From positions 2,830,351-2,894,350 of the forward strand of contig JAGGNK010012892.1 in NCBI GenBank assembly GCA_017590115.1: DNA of 64,000 nucleotides, written 5' to 3'. Below, piece by piece: positions 15,505-26,260 of this stretch. The stretch comes from Montifringilla adamsi (taxonomy: Eukaryota > Chordata > Aves > Passeriformes > Passeridae). How positions within the stretch are numbered: position 1 is the stretch's first letter; each line of letters starts with the position of its first letter. The notes beneath the pieces are model-generated. The model did no database searches, had not been told where the DNA came from, and worked only from the letters and a program-made list of their open reading frames with translations. The translations under genes and the position numbers were made by a program.

Positions 15505-15600
15505 TCATGCAAAAGTAAAAGTGACAGGTTTTAGTTTCTCAAGGAAAGCTGATAGGATGATTCTGTGTGTGGTATGAAGAAACTGTATATAACGTCAGTG
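15505..15600 (-). promoter_or_regulatory. Candidate STAT4 TATA promoter and short non-coding first exon
   Basis: Reading the minus strand, a CRE/AP-1-like TGACGTTA overlaps a TATA-like TTATATA (about 15595-15586). It is followed some 80 nt later by a consensus splice donor, GTAAGT, with its GT at 15504-15503. This is the strongest donor I noticed on the minus strand between the STAT4 start exon and the GC-rich island. Transcription starting about 30 nt after the TATA box would give a first exon of roughly 50-60 nt at about 15505-15560 and a 1-kb intron to the acceptor at 14514. This is inference from motif order only. The GC-rich island at 16.6-17.1 kb is the alternative start. Confidence 0.3.
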
Positions 15601-15815
15601 GAAATGTGCCCAGTGACTTTTCCCTCCTCTCTGTTACTTCCATTCTGAAAGGAAAAAAGTATTGCCTGAATATTTAATTTGTTTCTTTAAATTGCTGAGG
15701 AGGAGTTAGGTACAGGAGTGTTTCGCTGTGTTGCTGTATTGACAGTTACAAAGAATCCCAAATCTTATTTCTAGTGATACATACAAGGAATTAAATCATA
15801 ATGCATTAATAATTT

Positions 15816-15873
15816 ATAGAATAAAATCAGAGAATTGTTAAAGTTTGGAAGGGACCTGCAGGATCACTGAATC
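15816..15873 (-). repeat. CR1 LINE 3'-end fragment
   Basis: The plus strand reads like the reverse complement of the CR1 3' tip: AATCAGAGAATTGTTAAAGT followed by TTGGAAGGGACCTGCAGGAT. The element is therefore inserted on the minus strand and truncated to about 55 bp. A T-run and then an A/C-rich simple stretch (15880-15950) follow it. Confidence 0.55.
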
Positions 15874-16082
15874 TTAAACTTTTTTTTTTCTGAGCTCACA
15901 CTCAAGGGAAAAAAAAAAAACCAAACCAAAAAAACCCCTACCCAACCAAACAGATTTTAAAGTCTGTTCACTTTCAGTGGGAGTTTTTATTGTAAATGCT
16001 GGTGAATTCTGGTGATTATGATATCCTAACAAGATTAGTGAGGAAATTTAATATTTTAATCCAAAGTTTAAAATAAAAAAGG

Positions 16083-16099
16083 AAAAAAAAAAAAAAAAA
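16083..16099 (+). repeat. Poly(A) run
   Basis: This is an uninterrupted A run of about 17 bases in otherwise AT-rich DNA upstream of the GC-rich island. No retroposed gene body was recognised in front of it. Confidence 0.7.
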
Positions 16100-16430
16100 G
16101 CAAGATTTTGTCCAGTCTGCAGCCTCCTTAGGCCTGCCGTTAAGTTGAAGGGATGCTCACATGCATAAACTGTTGCAAAGCACATGGGTAGCGTTTGTCC
16201 CTAGGATTTTTGTGACGTGCTCGTACAACCCATGTTCCCTTTGCACAAAAGGTTTTGCGGGGACAGCTGAGAAGGTCGGGCACTTGTAGCTCATCGTGAA
16301 TGCCCCTGAAGGGAACTGAAAGAAAGTTTTCAGGAGAGATGGGGCAACACTGTCTACAAGAGAGGACAGGGGGAATAGTCTCAAAATGAAAGAGTAGGTT
16401 GCGATTAGACATAAAAAAAAAAAAAAAAAT

Positions 16431-16558
16431 CCTTTACTGTGAGGGTGGGAGCAGGCTGCCCACAGATGTGGACTCCCCATCCCAGGAGGTGCTCGTGGCC
16501 AGGCTGGATGGGGCTCTGAGCATCCTGGTCTCTAGTGCAAGCTGTCCTGTCCTATCCA
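16431..16558 (+). repeat. CR1 LINE fragment, sense orientation
   Basis: GAGGGTGGGAGCAGGCTGCC, then GGACTCCCCATCCCAGGAGG, then GCCAGGCTGGATGGGGCTCT and GAGCATCCTGGTCT follow the CR1 3' region in order, on the plus strand. The fragment stops before the usual 3' tip, running into the GC-rich island, and is preceded by a poly(A) run at 16413-16429. It is opposite in orientation to the CR1 piece on the far side of the island. Confidence 0.8.
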
Positions 16559-16559
16559 C

Positions 16560-17130
16560 TCTGTAAGGCGGCTGGCAAGGAGCGGGGATGGAGCCGTGTC
16601 CAGCCGCACTCCGGGCAGCGCAGACCAGCCCCCGGGTTTGCCCTGGAGCCCGCTCCAGGATCGGTGCGCGCCCCGTCCATCCCGTCCCTTCCCATCCCAT
16701 CCCGTCCCGTCCCGTCCCGTCCCTTCCCGAACCGCTCGAAGCGCTGTCCCCGCGTCCCCGCCGCCCTTGCCTGTGCCGGGTCGGGCCGATCTCCGCCGCC
16801 GCCGTCCCGCCGCCCTTCCGAGGGCTTTAAGCGGCCGTGCCCGCCCCCGGCCCCGGCAGCAGCGCCTTCCTGTGCGTCAGCCCCGCGGCACGGCCCTGCC
16901 GGCTGCCTGTCGCAGGAGCCCCAGTCGCGACAGGCACCTGGGCAAAGCTCAGAGCCTGGAGGAAGTTGCTTGTCTTCAGGAAGCTGAAAAATACCGAAAT
17001 CTTTGGCCTTCGTGCTGTCAGGGCACAGGGCTGAGTCCCGCCGCGCTGGGGGACCAATGGCATCCCTGGGGACTCAGGGTTACGCTGCTCCCCCAAAAGC
17101 CGCAGCGGCATCGGTGTCCCCAGTGCCCGA
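16560..17130. promoter_or_regulatory. CpG-rich island, candidate STAT4 upstream promoter
   Basis: This block is clearly richer in G, C and CpG than its surroundings, with several CCGCC runs, CGCGTCC, GTCGCGAC and CCCCGCGGCA. It contains a CCCGT pentamer array at 16681-16730, ETS-like TTCC cores and, on the minus strand, a TTAAAG sequence near 16825. It lies about 2 kb upstream of the STAT4 start exon in the right orientation for a first exon. The long open frames through it on both strands are typical artefacts of GC-rich DNA with few stop codons. No STAT4 leader sequence can be recognised directly, so the assignment is positional. Confidence 0.45.
16681..16730 (+). repeat. CCCGT/CCCAT pentanucleotide tandem array
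   Basis: Ten consecutive five-base units of the form CCC(G/A/T)(T/A) occupy these 50 bases, including four perfect CCCGT copies in a row. The complement is G-rich and could form unusual DNA structure inside the CpG island. Confidence 0.9.
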
Positions 17131-17204
17131 GCTGTGCTCAGTGAAAAGGCAAAGGGCAGTTCTTGGACGAGTTGGGCCACGGAGAAACTCCCCAAACTCT
17201 TGTG

Positions 17205-17460
17205 ACTTAGAATCACAGAGGTTGGACCACACCTCCAAGAACATCGAGTCTAAATTTGGCTAAACATCGCCATATCAACGTAAGACCCGCAGTCAATTGT
17301 TTTATTCAACACCTCCAGGAGCTCCACCACTTCCTCGGGCAGTTCATTCCAGTGCTTAGCCACCCTTTCAATGAAAAAATTCCTCCTGATGTTCAAGCTG
17401 AACATCCCCTGGTGCAGTTTAAGACTAAGTCTCTGCTCAGACCTGCCCTCTGTCGTTTAG
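17205..17460 (-). repeat. CR1 LINE 3' end, minus strand
   Basis: The plus strand reads TAGAATCACAGAGGTTGGAC, CACCTCCAGGAGCTCCACCA, CTTCCTCGGGCAGTTCATTC, CAGTGCTTAGCCACCCTTTC, AAAAAATTCCTCCTGATGTTC, which is the antisense of an avian CR1 3' region of the type common in bird genomes. It is truncated and mutated, and its reading frames (for example 17256-17528) are non-functional. Sequence after about 17460 is no longer recognisably CR1. Confidence 0.85.
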
Positions 17461-19413
17461 GGTTCAGCAAGCATAGGAGGCTGGTTAGCTTATGCGGACC
17501 ACATCAGGGCAGCGAATTAGTAATTTGAGGACCACCCAGGAAATAACATTGATTAGTAACGTGATTTTGTGCTGTCGGTAGGGGGAACTATTGCACTGTA
17601 TTTCTTTTAAATAAATATTGGTAACTATTTCTTTTTCTTTTTACATTAAGCACTCATTTTCTGAGCATCCTTAAGCAACTGCTGTCTGTGATGATGAGAA
17701 GACAGGTAGTTCATACCATTGCAACAAAACAAGATAGTAACAGGTTTTCAATCCCCTTTTTGCTTGCTGTTTCTCTGCTTAACCTAGAAAATATCTGAAT
17801 GGTGGAGTGGTTGATATTAAGACAACACAATGTTTCCTGTTATCTGATGGAAGTATCTGTTCAGGCTTGCTTCAGGAGGCCATAACCCAGAAGTTCAGCT
17901 TGATGATCTCAAAATCCAGGGTAATGAGAGGTCATTCTTCATCTGAGGTTTGGAGATCGGTTTCTGGGAAGAGAGTTGCTCTTCCCTTCTTCCCTCCTTT
18001 CTCTCCCCACTTCCTGGCAGGTAGGGCAGTGAAGGCAGTTCAGTGTCTGGGATGGAGGCCAGCTGTGGAGCCAGCTGTTGGGGGTGCAGGATGCTGGATG
18101 TGAGCCACAGCTGTGGAGGCAAGAGAACAGGGGCATGATCCTCATAGCAAGGGCTGCAGGAAAATGGATGAAGTGATGTTACAGTGAGTCAGGGACCTCT
18201 GGGGCTTTGCAGAAGCTTGCTGGAGAAAGAGGAAGGGAAGGGCACTTTGTTTGGGGGAGAGGAATAAAGAGGATTGTGGTCCAAGGGCATTAGAGTTGGA
18301 TTGTCAAAGGCATTGAGGTGTGGCTGGGCGTGAAAAGGCCTGAGGCGTGCAGGGACAGCCTGATGGGGGCTGTTTGAGGACCACGGGTGGGAGAAGAGGG
18401 TGTGGAGCAGCAGAGCTGTCAGGGTGGGGAGGGCTAAGGGTTCCCTTCTGAGCCTGAAGCATGGCTCAGCTCTGTGCTCTTGGACAAGGGTCAGGGGCAT
18501 GTTAGCACACTGTGAAGGATGTGGTGGTGCTTGAAGGTGTGAGGGAAACTGCTGTGGAGCAGGAGAGAGGTAGGAAAGAGATGGTCTAGGTCAGTTCAGG
18601 TAAGCTCTGGAGGAGATCTGTGTGGATAGGATCCTGAAAGAGATGACTCGAGGCATGTGGTGGATGCTGCTGGTCTAGCACAGGAGGAGACTGTGAAGGA
18701 GGCAGTGCCTGGGCTGAAAGGAGAAGTTCAGGGGCAAGGAGTTGTGGCTCACACTCATTGGAGGAGCTCAGTGAGTACAGATAGGGCAGGCCAGGAAAGG
18801 TTAAAATCACTGTTGGGTTTGATGGATCAAAGTTAATCTTCACTGTGTAATGTTTCATTCCACTTCATCGATGCTTCAGCACTGGTCAGAGTAGAGAACA
18901 AGAAGAAAGTGTCTATATGGACTGTTTAAGGGAAGAAAAGGTCTCAAGCGATGGAGAAGGAATTCAGGACATAGTAATCTTCTCATCAAAAGTTCACAAA
19001 GTTTTTTCTAGGAACACTGAGCCAATTTATTACTTTGATCTCTCTGACCAACCTGTAATCAAGATTACCATCTCTCATGTTTGGCCTCTAGTCATTATAC
19101 TCCTTGACTAACCTTTAATTAGAGTATGTGTCATCTGTCTTTTACATAAAGGAGACATTCAGCTTGTACACGCTCTACATGTGTTATGTCTTGTATTTGA
19201 ACTGTCCATAGCTTTTTTTCCTGCATTCAGAACATGGACTTCTGGTCTCAGTGAGGCAAGTAAACACTGTAATTGTGAGAAGTTGTTCTGCTGACAGTGT
19301 AGTTCCTTCTAGTCAGCACAGCATAAATCAGTAGTTTTTTGTGCAGGTCACATCCCTTACTGTCCTCTGTTTGGAGAAAAAAAAAAGGCAGGAACTGTTG
19401 TAGGCACTCAGTT
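17461..19413. other. Intergenic; includes a G-over-C skewed block at 18.19-18.78 kb
   Basis: No gene recognised. From about 18190 to 18780 the plus strand is strikingly rich in G and purines, with GGGG and GGAG runs, and poor in C. The complement gives a 103-codon proline-rich frame (18189-18500) without any recognisable domain. The rest is ordinary AT-leaning sequence. Confidence 0.6.
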
Positions 19414-19675
19414 TGTGGTAATTGGGAGTGAGGCTGCAGCTGAGCTTCATCCCCAATTTCACACCACCAGGGTACAGCTGTGCAGGACAGCTGAATGATA
19501 TTGAAAGTAACGAGCCATGGAGTGCCCAGGGGCACTGAGCAACCACCAAAGGGAGCAGAGGGCACACAGGGGCAGTGCATCAGCATGAGGGGATAAAAGG
19601 CTGGGCTGAAGAGCAAGAAGGGCAGATGCTTGAAATCTTCTGAAGTAGTATGGTGTTGTTCTGTATGGGCAGATG
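19414..19675 (+). mobile_element. LTR-like dispersed repeat, copy A
   Basis: This is one of two copies in the window (other at 38168). Shared blocks, in order: AGTTTGTGGT, ATTGGGAGTG, GAGCCATGGAGTGCCCAGGG, CCACCAAAGGGAGCAGAGGG, CACACAGGGGCAGTGCAT, then a TATA-like GGATAAAAGG (19591-19600). A weaker match continues for about 70 bp. The TATA box near the middle to end and the TG start suggest the U3-R part of a solo endogenous retrovirus LTR. No gag, pol or env frame flanks it. Target-site duplications could not be seen, so the right boundary is approximate. Confidence 0.5.
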
Positions 19676-22600
19676 TTTGAAACCTTTGGTGTTGATCATA
19701 CCTCTATTGTCATTCTAACAAGGAACAACAGCGTTGGCCTAAAGTTAAGTGTTATAATAATCTTTTTATGAATGCTGGAAAGAACTCTTATTTCTGTGTT
19801 TGTATGTAGCTAAAGTAATGGACATTATGCCTAGAAAAAAATGGTTTTGGCTGTTTGGTTGTTCCTAATTGCTGAAATACTTACTGCTTTCCCCCTTCCA
19901 GTAATGAGTGAACTATGTGTGCAGATCTATATAAAGATACCTATCTTGCCCAAATTCAATGTGACGTCAATTAGAAAAAAGTTGACTTGCTACATGGAGA
20001 CTAATGAGAAATAAGGAATTATAGAAGCTTAAGTTTTCTCCTGCTAACTTGGGCTAAGGTTTCTGCTTTCAGGGCAATTTGACCTTTTGATACTGCTGTC
20101 TCTGTCCTTTTTTTTTTTTTTTTTGGTAGGTGCAGGTAGAGTGACCACTTGGCAGTGTGTGAGCAGGGAAGAATGAGGTGACTATGAAAAAATTGAATGA
20201 CTTGAAGGTAGAGGATTTCTGCCCTTTTTGCTGTCCAGGCCCTAATGGAGGGTCCATGCCCATCCCTACCACTGGGAAGAGGATCTTCTACACCAGCTCA
20301 CAGCAGGTGAGAGGTTCTGTTGAGCTGGGACAGTAGGACTTTTCATCTTTTATTGTCTTTGAACAACACGTCTGTTGTTTTGATGCATTCCTTTATCACT
20401 TTACCTCTTGATGTCACATTTGCAATTTTGTACTGGGTGCTTCAATGTGTATCCTGGGAAGACTTGAGGGTGTTTATTCTCAAAAGAAAAGGTTTGTATA
20501 GTTCTGGTGAGATTTTTTTTCTTCAAGAGAAAGAAGCCTGAGTATCCTGTGGAAGTTAAGGCCAATGCCACTTGGGGTCCTACAGTCACCATACAAACTT
20601 CTACACTGACAAAATTAAGGTAGGAAGAAATTGCATGAAAGGCCTCAATTCCACCAGAGTGGTAATCTGCCATTGTTTATGGAAAGGATGGGTGCAGAGA
20701 AATGAAGGAAGCATAGAAAAATGTGAGGGTAAAGACAGCAATTTAGAGGCAGGAGAAAGAGAGAAACTCTGGGGGGCCTTGTATTAATTACCTTGTAGTA
20801 TAAATGAAATATTGCATATGCAGAATGTAAATTTTGCCTTGCATGTCTGCTCTAGTCATCATTTTTTCAGCAGTTTTCTTTCTTGAAATGTGTGATTGAT
20901 TTAACCTGTCCACTTCCTGAATGATATAATGCAAATTTGAATTTTACTGTTCCTGAATTACTCTAGAGTCAGGTTTCCTTTTTTTGGTTGTGATTATGTA
21001 AATTGTTAGAAATGCTGGTAGTGTTACCTTAACAGGCTTTTTTACTCAGTGTAGTCTGTGGGAGCTCAGGAAGATTTTCTCTTATATAACAGCTTCCCTG
21101 ACAATTGGTAATGATTACTTTTTGTTTGTGCAGTTCTTGAAGACTTTAAGATGAGTGGTTTCCAAATTAGGGTGTGAGAAAGGAATACAAAATGAGTGTT
21201 AGCTGGTGAATGCCGTGAGGTTTTACATATGTACCTGTGAAGTAGAGCTTGCGGGGTAAAGTGAAGACCTTTGCTGCTAACTTGGTTAGTGAATAGGTCA
21301 GTGTTGGCTGGGCAAGAGAAGAGAATTTTTTCACAGTAAGCTCACTTGGGATTTGTGCTGTCAATAGTTGCTGGAGTTCTTACTGCCTTCCTTGCCTGGG
21401 GTCAAGATGACCATGCATAATGGTGATTTCTGAGCGTACTTAGGAATTTTTTTTTCATTTTGTAGTTCTCTTAGAGGAGTCCTTGAGTTTTATTAAGCCT
21501 GCTAGTGTATGCTAATTGCAAAAACCAGTTTAATGCCAAACAATGACTTCCAAATGCAAAGATCAACAATTTCAGAATTAGTAGTGTATTGTGGACTGAG
21601 AAGACAACTTGGTTAATTAATTTAATAATGTATTTTTCACAAAGGGAGCAATTAAACTGAAATGTGATCATCTCTGCTTGATAATACTTAAAATATTATG
21701 TACCCAAGTTACAGATTTTAACTCCGATGGTACCAAGAGGACTTATTGATTTATATTCTTCTCTGAAACTCCTTATTTTGGTGTTCTTTGTATAACAAAG
21801 CAAACATCTTCAGAAGTAATGTCAGCTTTTTCTTGGCTAGGCAATAAGACCAACAAATCTGAAACAGTTGTGCAGTTGGTCATAACTGTGTTGTTGGATA
21901 TCACCAGCAGGGTGGCAATGCCACAACCATTATGGACTCAGTGTGTTCCTTCTGGGTTGCACAAGAAGTGGTATTTGATTGGATTCTTCTCTTCTTGTCC
22001 AGCCTCCTGTAAAAAACCCAGGTCAGATGAGATGTTATTTTATTTCTGTAAACCTGCTTCTTTTTCCCTGCATCTCAGCCTCTCAGCATGTCATAGATAA
22101 GGACCCTTGTGGTGGGAAATTTAGCTGCAAGCTGGCATATTCCCTGTTCAGTGCAATTCCTGTGGCAGCAGGGAAAGAGCAGCATTATGGATTATTGTAG
22201 CCATCCTTTATTTATTTTGAAAATGTCTGATTTTCCTAGTGGCTTTTTATAGGGTGTTTCAAAATTTTCAGGTGAAGCAATTTTTAGTCCAATCAGTTCA
22301 TACCAGAAACAAAAATGGGTTTGTTTTCACTGGGAGACAATTGGGATGACAAAAATAACTGAGACTGTATGTAGAAATTTAATGTTGCAAGTTGTTCTGT
22401 TGATGCAAGCAATACTCATATTGTTCCCTTGCCTTCACAAGGAGAAAGAAGAGTGATTTCTAGGGTTGGCTAACACGAGGTGAAATGCCAGTACATAAGA
22501 AAGCAGCTTGTGGCCACAAAAGGACATGAGTAAAACAAAAGCTCAATTATTTCATCAGTTTGTGGTTATCAAGTTCTTGACTTGCACTGTCCCTGAAACT

Positions 22601-25600
22601 GCTCTGGTCATGAGGCTCCTGTAGAGTGGAATGGGTGTTCTTCTATTTCTCCTGGAGAAACAGATTTGAGATTCAAGGAGACCATTTGCTTATTCACTGC
22701 TGCCTGGCCACTCAGACAGTCCAGCATCAGAATCCAAGGATTTTGTGCTTAACAGGAAGAAGTTATGATGTCTGATACAAGCAGAAGGAATCAAAGCCCA
22801 GTTATCTTCCTAGTAAAAGCTGAGGGCCTTTGTCTTTGGGCATAATGATGCTTTCATTCGTGGTCTGAGTGAAGTGGCATAGCTTCAGCTGTGGGAGAAA
22901 GTGCATCCTCCCTCTGCAGTTTCAGGATTGCAGGAGTCTGCTGGGAGAGGAAAAGACAGAATATGTCTGGATTCCTTCAGTCTGGCTGGGAAATGGAGTC
23001 CTGCTGAGTGCTTTAAATACTGACTTAATGATTTATTTGCAATGCAGTGCATGAATTTGAAGGGAAAGGTGATGTTTGCAGCAGGAAATCCTCCCTGAGA
23101 CTGGAGCGTGTTGTGTTTGAGCTGTGCTCTGGGTTAGAGCATGCTGAGACTCCCAAATTGGTGAGTCCCAAATCAGAACAGGGGTGGGATTGAAGTGGGC
23201 AGCAGGCTCTGAAAAACGTTGGGTGTGGGCAGCACAACTTGAGTGGCATCACTTGGACACCCACAAATTCTGGGTGTGTGAAATACTGCACAGAAATTCC
23301 GGGGATGTGCTCCTCAGCTCGGCTCCTAAATGCTACCCAGATTCCATTTTAAGTGCATTTAGGATCTTGTCTTGAATTAAAAATGAGGTTTGTGTTGCTG
23401 TGCTGCCTTGTGGTAGACAACCAGCTCCTGCCTTGCTGCTGCTCTGTGCCTGTGGCCGTGTTGGGTGGATGGGTCACAGGAAGGAACTGCTGGAGTGTTT
23501 CTGCATCTCTCCTTGTCAGGCCTTTATGTGCAGGGGAGCATCCCAGCCAGCAGTCTGCTGTTGGATTCCCACTGGTAACAGGAATTAAACCAGGGCTTTT
23601 CCTCTTCCACCCTGTGTCTAGTAATGTAGATACAGCCAAAATATGAAAATGCTGGTACTATGTTAAAATATAAACCATAAATCCCTTATTTCCTGATGTC
23701 TTTTGACTCTTGTATAATTTCTAATACTTAATGACATGTATTTATTACAACTCTCAATGCTTTAAACACAGACTAAGTAATTCCTTTCTGTATCATTTTT
23801 ATAATTGGTTCTAAAACCAACATGAGTAGAAATCTCTGATCTCAATTTTCCTTCTCTCTTCTAGTTCAGGGTCCCCAGCATCAACCGGGTGAGAATCTGC
23901 AAGTGACATTTTCAGACAGCCTTGGTGGTGAGGCCATCTAGACCAAGAGATTTTTTTATGGCCTTCTAAACTTCTTGGAAAAAATCTGAGAATTGCCTAA
24001 CCTCTTTGGGGGAAAAATGAATCACAAATGCATTGTGGCGTGCTGCCACAGTAGTTATCATTTGCAATCAAAATAATGAGGCAACGCTTTTGAATTATCA
24101 TTTTTCCAATCCTCATTCTGTTTAGCTCTTTCCATAACATGGAAGGTACAGTTATCTTCTAAAAACATCTTACTCTGAGTAGATTTGCAAACTGCTGAGT
24201 GAAGGTTTATGACCTACTTGTGACCTGAGAAGTGCTGCACCAACACTACAGGAGTGCAGATAACTTGTACCACTAGAACTATCTTTTGTCAAAAAAGAAA
24301 CCACTGGGTTCTCTGAACTCCTGAGAACTGAGCAAGAGGTTCTCAGTTAAACTCTTGTGGTATTTTTTTTTCAAACTTTGTTTTACAAACCCTCTGCTGC
24401 TGTTTTTTAAGGTGCTTTTTACTGAGAAGGAAATAACCTAATGCCATATTTGCATGTGTGATGCAGTCACAGCGCTGGGAGGTGCAGGGCACTGAGTGAG
24501 GCAAAAAGAAGAGAGATTATTAAAGGTTGAAGTGTTTTCTAGTATTTTGCCCTAGAAATAAAACGGGCAGCTGAGGGGTTTTGTCCAGCCTGCTAGCCAT
24601 TGCTGGGAGAGGTGGCTGCCCAGTGGCTCTGTGGCTGGCTCAACTGTGGGGGCTGTGCCCTGGGGTGCCTTAGAAGGGAACTGCACAAACTCTCGAGGGA
24701 GGGAGGCACAGCTGGAGTCTGTGTGCTGCACGCTTTGAAGGCTACATCTTATAAAGTGCTGTTTCTTTTGTGCGCAAATGTTTTTTCTTTAAGTTGAGGT
24801 TGTTGAAGCCAGGAGTAAGTGCACTCCTGTGACAAGGGGACTGCCCTGCCTTGAGGAAGCCAGTGATCTCTGCCCCTTGGTGGCTTGGGTGTCACCAACT
24901 ACAAGGACAAGCTGTACATATAAAAATAAAAATTGCATTTCTTTGTATTTAATTACAGTTGCTAAATATTCTTTAATTATTCATGCAGACCTAAATGGCC
25001 ATCCTCAGCTGATGAGAAGGACAATCTTGATGCGTACTGTTAAGTTTTGCATGCTTCTGCAGTTAGATTTGAATCTTCTGTCTCAAGCTCACTGCCAGTG
25101 TTGTGTAAATCATACCATATGTTAGGCATCTTCAAAAGGAAACTGAACAAATCACACAGTAATTAAAGTGGGCTTTTTGAAAAATCGGGCTTTTTTGCTT
25201 ATTTGAAGATCTGTTGTTTTGCAGTTCTGCTGAGGACAAGTATCTTACATTGCTATATGGACTGCATGCTTTTTTCTCAATAGGAGAATAATTTTTCTGA
25301 ATAAATGCAGAATCTATGGTCTTTGTGCCATGCCCATTAGCATTAAGAGGGGAAACAACTCTGAAGGGAATTCCCAAATTTAGCATATTATAGCTAGGGG
25401 ACAGCAAAGCCTGCTGCGGTCTCAAAACTTTTCCTGTTTCATCAGTCTGAAAAGATATGTGTGTTGATAAATTTAATGAGGCTCTCAAGTTACAGGAGGT
25501 TGTGTGCTGATGTGGGACTTGTGTGGTAACTCAGAGGTGGCAGCATTTTCATGAATGCATTGGTTTTCAAGCAGTGTGGTTATGTTGCTGAGTTCACCAA

Positions 25601-25816
25601 GATAAGCACTGTGTTTTCCATGTGGCTTTCTTTACCAAAACCTAGTGTTGTGCAAGGTAACAAGTAATTAGCAAGGAGGGGGCTATAAAGAGTTATCCTG
25701 ATATAATTACCAAAATTAAAAGAACTGTGTTGCCATTCGAAAAGATCCTGTTGAGAAAGACAGAGCCTAATTTTAGGTACTATCTCATAGTATGGAAAGG
25801 AAATAGTCAGATACTT
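19676..25816. other. Intergenic, no gene recognised
   Basis: This is AT-leaning DNA with a T-run at 20108-20125 and only short unrelated open frames on both strands. I see no splice-site and coding combination, RNA gene or clear transposon here. Confidence 0.6.
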
Positions 25817-26260
25817 GATCACAGAAGGATTTGGTTTGCAAGGGACATTAAAAAGCATCTAGCTCCAATACCCTGCCATAGGCAGGGACAGCTTGCATGA
25901 GACCAGGTTACTCAGAGCTCCAGTCTTGAACAATGCCAGGGATGGGGCATCCACAGCTTCTCTGGGCAGCCTGATCCAGCATCTCACTGCCCTCTCAGTG
26001 AATAATTTCTTTTCACTGTCATCTATATCTACCCTCTTTCAGTTTAAGACTATCCTATCACCACAGTCCCCAATAAAGAGTCCCTCCCCATCTCTTCTAT
26101 GGGCCCCCATAAGTGCTAGCAGGCTGCTCTAGGCTCTGCCTGGAGCCTTTTCTTCTCTAGGCTCAACAACCCCAACCCTCTCTGCCTGTCCTGAAAGAAA
26201 AAATGCTCCAGCCCCCTGATCATCTTTGTGGCACTCCTCTGAACCTGTGTGACATAGCTT
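25817..26260 (-). repeat. CR1 LINE 3' end, minus strand (longest copy)
   Basis: This is the reverse complement of a CR1 3' region of over 400 bp. In order: ATTTGGTTTGCAAGGGACAT, CCCTGCCATAGGCAGGGACA, GAGACCAGGTTACTCAGAGC, CAGGGATGGGGCATCCACAG, CTTCTCTGGGCAGCCTG, CCCTCTTTCAGTTTAAGACT, GGAGCCTTTTCTTCTCTAGG, CTCAACAACCCCAACCCTCT. On the minus strand an open frame at 26116-26367 is a remnant of the CR1 reverse transcriptase end. The element is diverged and inactive. Confidence 0.9.

Noticed and set aside
16535..17216. 150-182-codon plus frames and a 129-codon minus frame in the 16.6-17.1 kb island
   Set aside because: Low-complexity Pro/Ser/Arg peptides from a pentamer array and GC-rich sequence; partly overlap CR1.
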